Source: Baffinella frigidus (taxonomy: Eukaryota > Cryptophyceae > Cryptomonadales > Baffinellaceae). Taken from it: a stretch of DNA of 17,701 nucleotides. The stretch is taken from NCBI GenBank assembly GCA_026770585.1, contig MU646524.1, forward strand, positions 449,921 to 467,621, given 5' to 3'. Under the pieces are notes generated by a model. It saw nothing but the letters and a program-made list of their open reading frames with translations, did no database searches and was not told where the DNA came from. A program made the translations under genes and the position numbers. This document shows positions 13,994 through 17,701 of the stretch, piece after piece; the stretch's first letter is position 1, and each line of letters starts with the position of its first letter.

Positions 13994-14160
13994 CAGAGGA
14001 CTGAAACGGTGGCCATGTTGGTTTCGATGCGTAATAAACGCACCTTTTTCTCTAGAGTGAATGAATCGGAATTACTTGGAATCACTGAGAGGAGAGGAGC
14101 GCTGCCACTAGCAGCTGCGAAACAAACGTAACTCAATGAAGGTATCAATTAATGCCTTGC

Positions 14161-14236
14161 CTGCCAACGAAATTTACTACACAAATGTTTTACTATTACT
14201 AGTATGATCCAATTGTATAGCAATTTTCTTTGGCAG
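14161..14236. mobile_element. Small hairpin element, TTACTACAC family, copy 2 (76 bp)
   Basis: CTGCCAACGAAATTTACTAC, AC is inverted imperfectly as GTATAGCAATTTTCTTTGGCAG. The centre GTTTTACTATTACTAGTATG is almost the same as in the copy at 5397-5458. Conservation of the loop as well as the arms supports common descent. Confidence 0.8.
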
Positions 14237-14466
14237 AAAGGCATTGATTGACATGTTCTCTCAATAAAACGTGGCTCTGCATTCTCGCACGGCCCCTTCA
14301 CTCGCACCAGGATAGGGTCTTCCAACCTCGTGTCTGTGCTAAAAGCATTGAGTGGCCAGCCTGGAGCAGTAGGGGTCAAATCGTTGAACAACCCTTGATC
14401 ACAAAAGTTGACAGATTTGTACCACTACAATACGTTTTCGACTTTTTTGTACCAGAAATCATCCAT
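14237..14466. other. Mostly unassigned sequence with two repeat fragments
   Basis: It contains CCTTCACTCGCACCAGGAT, related to the duplication at 10.5-11.0 kb. It also has AGTTGACAGATTTGTACCAC, which resembles AATTGACAGATTTGTACCAC near 1097-1117. A second GTACCA follows about 45 bases on. The open frames here have no coding-like features. Confidence 0.45.
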
Positions 14467-14497
14467 CACGACCGCTAGGAATCCTAGCGGTTTCGTG
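14467..14497. repeat. Tight inverted repeat
   Basis: CACGACCGCTAGGA and TCCTAGCGGTTTCGTG pair around a single A, apart from a two-base bulge. It could be the heart of a decayed foldback element, since GGAATCC and TCCTAG words also occur in the foldback cores. No partner copy was found. Confidence 0.7.
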
Positions 14498-14622
14498 GGC
14501 AACGTGATCTTAAGTTGCCACATATATCCTGGGGTCAACTCGAGACCGGGTAGGAAGGGAACTCCGACTCTGGCAGGGGAACTCCGGACCACATTGAGGC
14601 AGTAGTCATCTGCCTCGGTGTA

Positions 14623-14740
14623 CAGGGGTAACTCGCTCATAAGAAACCACCACGCCCTAGGACCCTACAGTAGGGCTGTCTAGGGCCCTCCTATAGTGGT
14701 CCTAGGGGGTGGGCGTTTTCTTATGAGCGAGGTACCCCTG
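14623..14740. mobile_element. Foldback element, CAGGGGTACCTCGCTCATAA family, copy 3 (118 bp)
   Basis: Left end CAGGGGTAACTCGCTCATAA (one change from consensus), right end TTATGAGCGAGGTACCCCTG. The core runs CCCTAGGACCCTACAGTAGG, GCTGTCTAGGGCCC, TCCTATAGTGGTCCTAGGGG. The core palindrome here is CCTACAGTAGG. Confidence 0.96.
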
Positions 14741-14817
14741 TGAAACCCTCAGTCAACACCTTCTGGCAAACCCACCGCTTGGCGGGGCATGCCAAAACAG
14801 CGGGGCGCAAGGACCTG

Positions 14818-14933
14818 CAGGGGTACATCGCTCATCAGAAACCGCCCCCCCATAGGACCACCATAGGGCCCTAGACATAGCCCTACTGTAAGGTCCTAGG
14901 GGGAGGCGGTTTCTTATGAGCGAGGTACCCCTT
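14818..14933. mobile_element. Foldback element, CAGGGGTACCTCGCTCATAA family, copy 4 (116 bp)
   Basis: Left end CAGGGGTACATCGCTCATCA, right end TTATGAGCGAGGTACCCCTT. The core is CCATAGGACCACCATAGGGC, then ACATAGCCCTACTGTAAGGT and CCTAGGGG. It has more terminal changes than copies 1 and 2 and directly precedes the dispersed repeat at 14935. Confidence 0.94.
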
Positions 14934-14934
14934 C

Positions 14935-15045
14935 ACCGAGGCGGGCTCCTATTAAGGCTCACGGACGTTTGGATCACTCAACGCTAGGCGGGAGGGCCTA
15001 CTTAGGGCCTGTATCGAGAGTGATAAAGAACAAGACGGAAACATC
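14935..15045 (+). repeat. Dispersed repeat, paralogue of 409-515
   Basis: CACCGAGGCGGGCTC, TTAAGGCTCACGGACG, ATCACTCAACGC, GGGCCTACTTAGGGCCTGTA and CGAGAGTGATAAAG align in order with 409-515. It is non-coding in any frame I examined. Confidence 0.6.
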
Positions 15046-15075
15046 GGGACTGATGCCACACACATGCTCTACAGC

Positions 15076-15212
15076 CCTTTAGCAGCCACCGGGGGCTTCA
15101 CGGATACAGTCCATTTAAACGATTTGTACTACAATCTTATCCATTGCCCTGAAAAAACCCGGGGATTTCAACTGAAATTCAAGGTGAAACGGTCTTCGCT
15201 CGCTGCTAAGTG
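15076..15212. mobile_element. MITE-like element, CACTTAGCAGC family, copy 3 (137 bp)
   Basis: The left end CCTTTAGCAGCCACCGGGGG and the right end CGCTCGCTGCTAAGTG are inverted repeats. The interior is the reverse complement of the 674-810 copy (AAACGATTTGTACTACAATC, TTCAAGGTGAAA). The frame at 15064-15324 (86 aa) simply runs through it. Confidence 0.85.
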
Positions 15213-15256
15213 GGGTTGCCTCGCTCATCAGAACGAGAACCACCCTACGACCCTAC
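15212..15256 (+). mobile_element. Truncated left arm of the CAGGGGTACC foldback family
   Basis: GGGGTTGCCTCGCTCATCAG, AACGAGAACCACCCTACGAC and CCTACA match the left arm of the 13.3-14.9 kb foldback copies. No right arm follows. It abuts the end of the 137-bp element, suggesting one element broke into the other. Confidence 0.65.
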
Positions 15257-15433
15257 ACCCGCTCAACAGACTAATTGGCACGCCAGCCCCGGACATGCGG
15301 TGTAACATGACCAACCATTGCTGACGTTTGACAAGGTTCCTAAAAACGAATAATCCAATAATTGACTTGAGAGTGTTCCCCGTAGTGTTACGAGTGGTCT
15401 CAGAACCTGAGAACAGCGTCTGCCAGCGTCAAT

Positions 15434-15597
15434 TCACACGCTTTACAACCCTGAAAATCGGGCTGGTACAAATTCCGTGTGAACTGACTTGTTGTCAAGT
15501 TCGGGACCCCCCTATGTCCCTACGGATTGCCTACCGTAGGGTGCTAGGTCTTGTCGCTTAGGGGTCATTCAAAATCCCTTCACAGTCCGCTGTGTGG
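15434..15597 (+). mobile_element. Core-bearing element, CCACACGGTGGGCTACGAAGG family, second copy (about 164 bp)
   Basis: The right part CCCCCCTATGTCCCTACGG, GCCTACCGTAGGGTGCTAGG, TCGCTTAGGGGTCATTCAAA, ATCCCTTCACAGTCCGCTGT and GTGG aligns closely with 9625-9722. The left end (TCACACGCTTTACAACC, GAAAATCGGGC) is much more diverged, so the left boundary is approximate. Confidence 0.7.
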
Positions 15598-15606
15598 GTG
15601 GAGGGG

Positions 15607-15722
15607 GGCGGACCGTCCGGCCCGAAGCCGCGGGTGGTGCGTGTGAAGCGGAAGCTCTGCTCGATCATCTGCATCGCGATCTTCGCCGTGTTTTGTGAGT
15701 CCACCTGCTCCAAGTTGTGCGG
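15607..15722 (-). pseudogene. Possible exon remnant, no recognised family
   Basis: On the minus strand one frame reads HNLEQVDSQNTAKIAMQMIE followed by QSFRFTRTTRGFGPDG. Third positions are almost all G or C, the pattern seen in the RapZ-C gene and in little else here. There is no start codon at its head. It is boxed in by a MITE (ending 15597) on one side and telomere-like repeat (from 15722) on the other. A captured or truncated piece of a gene is the simplest reading. I cannot name the source protein, and chance is not excluded at about 38 codons. Confidence 0.35.
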
Positions 15723-16135
15723 TGGGGTTAGGGTTTTGGGGAGTTGGGGATGAGGTGCGGGGTGTGGGGTGTGGGGTGTGGGATGCGGGGTGTGGGGTTT
15801 GGGGGTTGGGGTTTAGGGTTTAGGGTTTTGGGTTTAGGTTTTTGGGTGTAGGGTGTAAGGTTTAGAGTTTGGGTTTTGGGTTGTAGGGTTTAGGGTTTAG
15901 GGTTTAGGGGCTAGGTTCTAGGGTGTAGGTTGTAGGGTGTAGGATGTAGAGTGTAGGGTTTAGGGCTTAGGGTTTGGGGTTTCAGGTTCAGGGTTTAGGG
16001 TGTAGGGTTTAGGGTTCCGGGATTAGGGTTCAGGGTGTGTGGTTTAGAGTTTAGGGTTGAAGGTTTATGGTTGAGGGTTTGAGGGTTTAGGAGTTAGGGT
16101 TTAGGGTTTAGGTTTCAGGTTGTAGGGCGTCGAGT
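15722..16135 (+). repeat. Degenerate telomere-like array 4
   Basis: About 400 bp of TTTAGGG-type repeat, G-rich strand on +. It starts with GTGTGGG and TTTGGGG units, then TTTAGGG and TGTAGGG, and degrades to TTGAGGG and TTCAGGG near the end. Confidence 0.95.
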
Positions 16136-16320
16136 TGAAACTCGGAGGTACTGAGACAGCCCAGGCGTGCTGTGGTGTGTTCAGTGTGCAGGGTTGAGGG
16201 TTGAGGGTTTGGGGGTTAGGGTGCAGGGTGCAGGGTTCAGGGTTCCAGGTACAGGCTTCAAGGTTGAGTGTGCAGCGAGCAGAGTTCAGGGATGCAGGTT
16301 GAGAGTCGAAGGTGTTTCTA
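16136..16320 (+). repeat. Highly degenerate telomere-like sequence
   Basis: GTTGAGGG, GTGCAGGG, GTTCAGGG and later TGCAGGTTGAG words continue the array after a 50-base unique interruption at about 16136-16185. Open frames on both strands consist of translated repeat. Confidence 0.8.
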
Positions 16321-16373
16321 GAGTGCTGAGACACCCGTGGCATGCGCGGAGTAACGTTGTGGCGTGCGTCTGA

Positions 16374-16500
16374 TGTTTAGCAGCCACCGGGGCCTTCGAT
16401 GATGTGCCCATCTAAACCATTCTGGTACAAATTTCAGGGTAAGGGGCTTCAAATGATCCCCGGATGTCCGGGGGAGATAGCCTTCAGGCGCTGCTCAGTG
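16374..16500. mobile_element. MITE-like element, CACTTAGCAGC family, copy 4 (about 127 bp)
   Basis: TTTAGCAGCCACCGGGGCCT at the left and GGCGCTGCTCAGTG at the right form the terminal repeat. The interior GCCCATCTAAACCATTCTGG and TACAAATTTCAGGGT resembles the fragment at 322-394. CCCCGGATGTCCGGGG corresponds to the palindrome at 4607-4624. Confidence 0.8.
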
Positions 16501-16677
16501 GTACGCCTGACAGGTGAGTGATGACTATCGGAGGATAGACCCACCTCGGCAGACGTTGGAGCCATTGCAGGGCCCATGACATAGGTGGAGTGGTGGCGTG
16601 GCGGGTCGGCACTTGGCCGCTGTGTGTTTGGCCGCCATGCGGGCTGGTTCGGAGTGTCTGGGTAGTGGTGCGGGTAG

Positions 16678-16828
16678 CCACACGGTAGACTATGGACCTT
16701 TCATCAAAAGTCAACATGCCTTGAGGTAATTAACTTTAGGGCTTTTCTGGTGCACATTTGGTCACGTTGCCTCCCAGAATCTGGCCCAGAATCTGGGGTC
16801 AACGAAACCCTCGTAGCTCACCGTGTGG
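16678..16828. mobile_element. MITE-like element, CCACACGGTGGGCTACGAAGG family, copy 4 (151 bp)
   Basis: CCACACGGTAGACTATGGAC at the left is inverted as AACCCTCGTAGCTCACCGTG plus TGG at the right. The interior CTTTCATCAAAAGTCAACAT, CTTGAGGTAATTAACTTTAGG and TTTGGTCACGT fits the copies at 872 and 3079. ATCTGGCCCAGAATCTGG near the right end is a small internal duplication. Confidence 0.88.
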
Positions 16829-17225
16829 GAGGGTAGGATTGGGAACTTCGACCACAGCACTACCAATACGTATATACCCTTGGATAAGTATACAGACCCA
16901 GGAGTAGACGGATAATAAGACAGTGACCTAGTGGTTTCGTGCGGGTTCACCACCTGTGTGCTCCGCCATCTAGCGGACTGGTCCGGAGGGGTTTCGAGGG
17001 TGGTTCACTTAGTGCGGTCCGCTTGTCACGCCATAAGTGGCCAGGGATAAGCCAACTCCTGAGCGGCTAACCACTGGGTTGCAACCGACACGTCTTATCA
17101 GCCGATTTTTGCGGGTGGCAAACGTCATTTTACCCAAGAAACAAATCATTTTTTCTCCAAAAGTGGCCAATTTATAGAGAAGAATTGTGAACTGACCGCA
17201 ATTCCCGAATTCTAGACAGTCGTTC
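16829..17225. other. No gene recognised
   Basis: The stretch is unique in this window. Faint inverted words occur (CACTTAGTGCGGTCCGC, GAGCGGCTAACCACTGGG), possibly the ruins of an element with CACTTAG ends. The only minus-strand frame reaching into it (16762-16953) largely overlaps the preceding MITE. Confidence 0.5.
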
Positions 17226-17328
17226 CGCGTAGAAGGTTTCGTTGGGGGTCACCAGGCCGCTGTGTGCTCTTCCGTCAAACGTCAGCCCGCACGACTCGAC
17301 CACCTTCTGTAGCCCGCCGTGAGGCTCT
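17226..17328. mobile_element. Degenerate element of the CCACACGGTGGGCTACGAAGG family
   Basis: CGTAGAAGGTTTCGTTGGGG on the left is the reverse of the right side of the 872-1009 copy (CCCCAACGAAACCTTCGTAG). CCTTCTGTAGCCCGCCGTGAGG on the right is a terminal repeat. GGCCGCTGTGTGC in the middle looks like another end. The minus strand is open with protein-like composition, but the words belong to the element. Confidence 0.55.
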
Positions 17329-17339
17329 CGCTTATAGTG

Positions 17340-17701
17340 TTGCTGCGGGGGGTTGGGGTCTGAGGTTCAGAGTTTAGGGTTTAGGGTTTAGGGTTTAGGG
17401 TTTAGGGTTTAGGGTTTGGGGTTCAGGTTTTAGGGTTCAGGGATTTTGGTTTGGGGTTTGGGGTTTGGGGTCTGTGGTCTGGGGTTTGGGGTTTGGGGTT
17501 TAGGGTTTAGGGTGTAGGGTGTAGGGTGTTGGGTGTAGGGTGTGAGTTCAGGGTTTAGGGATTGGGGTTTATGATGTAGGGTGTAGGGTGTGGGGTGTAA
17601 GGGGCAGGGTTGAGGTTATTGGTTGTTTGGTGTAGGGTGCAGGGTGTAGGGTGTTGGATGTAGGGTGTTGGGTGTAGGGTGTTGGGTGTAGGGTGTGGGG
17701 T
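17340..17701 (+). repeat. Telomere-like array 5, reaching the window end
   Basis: Six perfect TTTAGGG units run from 17373 to 17414. TTTGGGG-rich sequence follows (about 17445-17500), then TGTAGGG and TGTTGGG units to the last base. The G-rich strand is on +. The array continues past the window. Confidence 0.96.

Noticed and set aside
13349-14933. Rho-independent terminators or riboswitches
   Set aside because: The hairpins are about 117 bp, lack U-tracts, occur as near-identical copies and sit in a eukaryotic context, so they are mobile-element foldbacks.
17188-17330. Protein-like minus-strand frame containing GLTFDGRAHSGLVTP and ETFYAERLSRIREL
   Set aside because: At the DNA level its words match the terminal repeats and inner flank of the CCACACGGTGGGCTACGAAGG family (for example CCCCAACGAAACCTTC), so it is element sequence.

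Overview
This window looks like eukaryotic nuclear DNA. I see no bacterial operon, no Shine-Dalgarno-led gene series, no rRNA gene and no tRNA gene. Its most telling feature is many blocks of degenerate TTTAGGG-type telomere repeat, which is the telomere type of plants, many algae and several alveolate or other protist lineages. Almost all blocks have the G-rich strand on +, so if this is a subtelomere the chromosome end would lie to the right. With gene-poor, mosaic, repeat-dense sequence, this suggests a subtelomeric or interstitial telomere-repeat region of a protist or algal genome. I cannot name the species.

Only one gene is convincing. A plus-strand gene ending at 13098 encodes a free-standing protein with the C-terminal domain of RapZ (YvcJ family), the bacterial RNase adaptor. 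It has the family signatures SFGFK, DCRFLPDP, LTG, GCTAGKNRSV and CHRD, but no P-loop ATPase domain before it. The safest start is ATG 12385 (237 aa); the frame stays open back to ATG 11839 (419 aa). Three weaker coding-like patches are 8827-9183 (-), about 9694-10330 (strand unresolved) and 15607-15722 (-, a possible exon remnant).

Layout: 1-33 (AG)n; 34-2150 mobile-element remnants and low-complexity DNA; 2715-3590 foldback elements; 3719-3788 a short telomere-like block; 3831-4442 a duplicated short-unit minisatellite; 4581-4717 a 137-bp element; 4828-5083 a 32-bp tandem array; 5130-6304 dispersed and tandem duplications; 6379-6836 a duplicated inverted-repeat element; 7163-8310 a large degenerate telomere-like tract with an embedded ~150-bp higher-order repeat; 8442-8736 two adjacent hairpin elements; 9250-9406 telomere-like; 9562-11100 an element, a GC-rich coding-like patch and a diverged duplication; 11149-11589 three palindromes; 11839-13098 the RapZ-C gene; 13131-14933 a cluster of foldback elements, four of them from one family; 14935-15597 more elements; 15722-16320 telomere-like; 16374-17328 elements; 17340-17701 telomere-like.

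The window is dominated by short non-autonomous inverted-repeat elements (MITE- or foldback-like) of at least seven families, defined here by comparing copies within the window. Several families with different ends share one palindromic core around CCTACNGTAGG and TCCTAGG. I found no transposase, and no obvious target-site duplication in the copies I checked.
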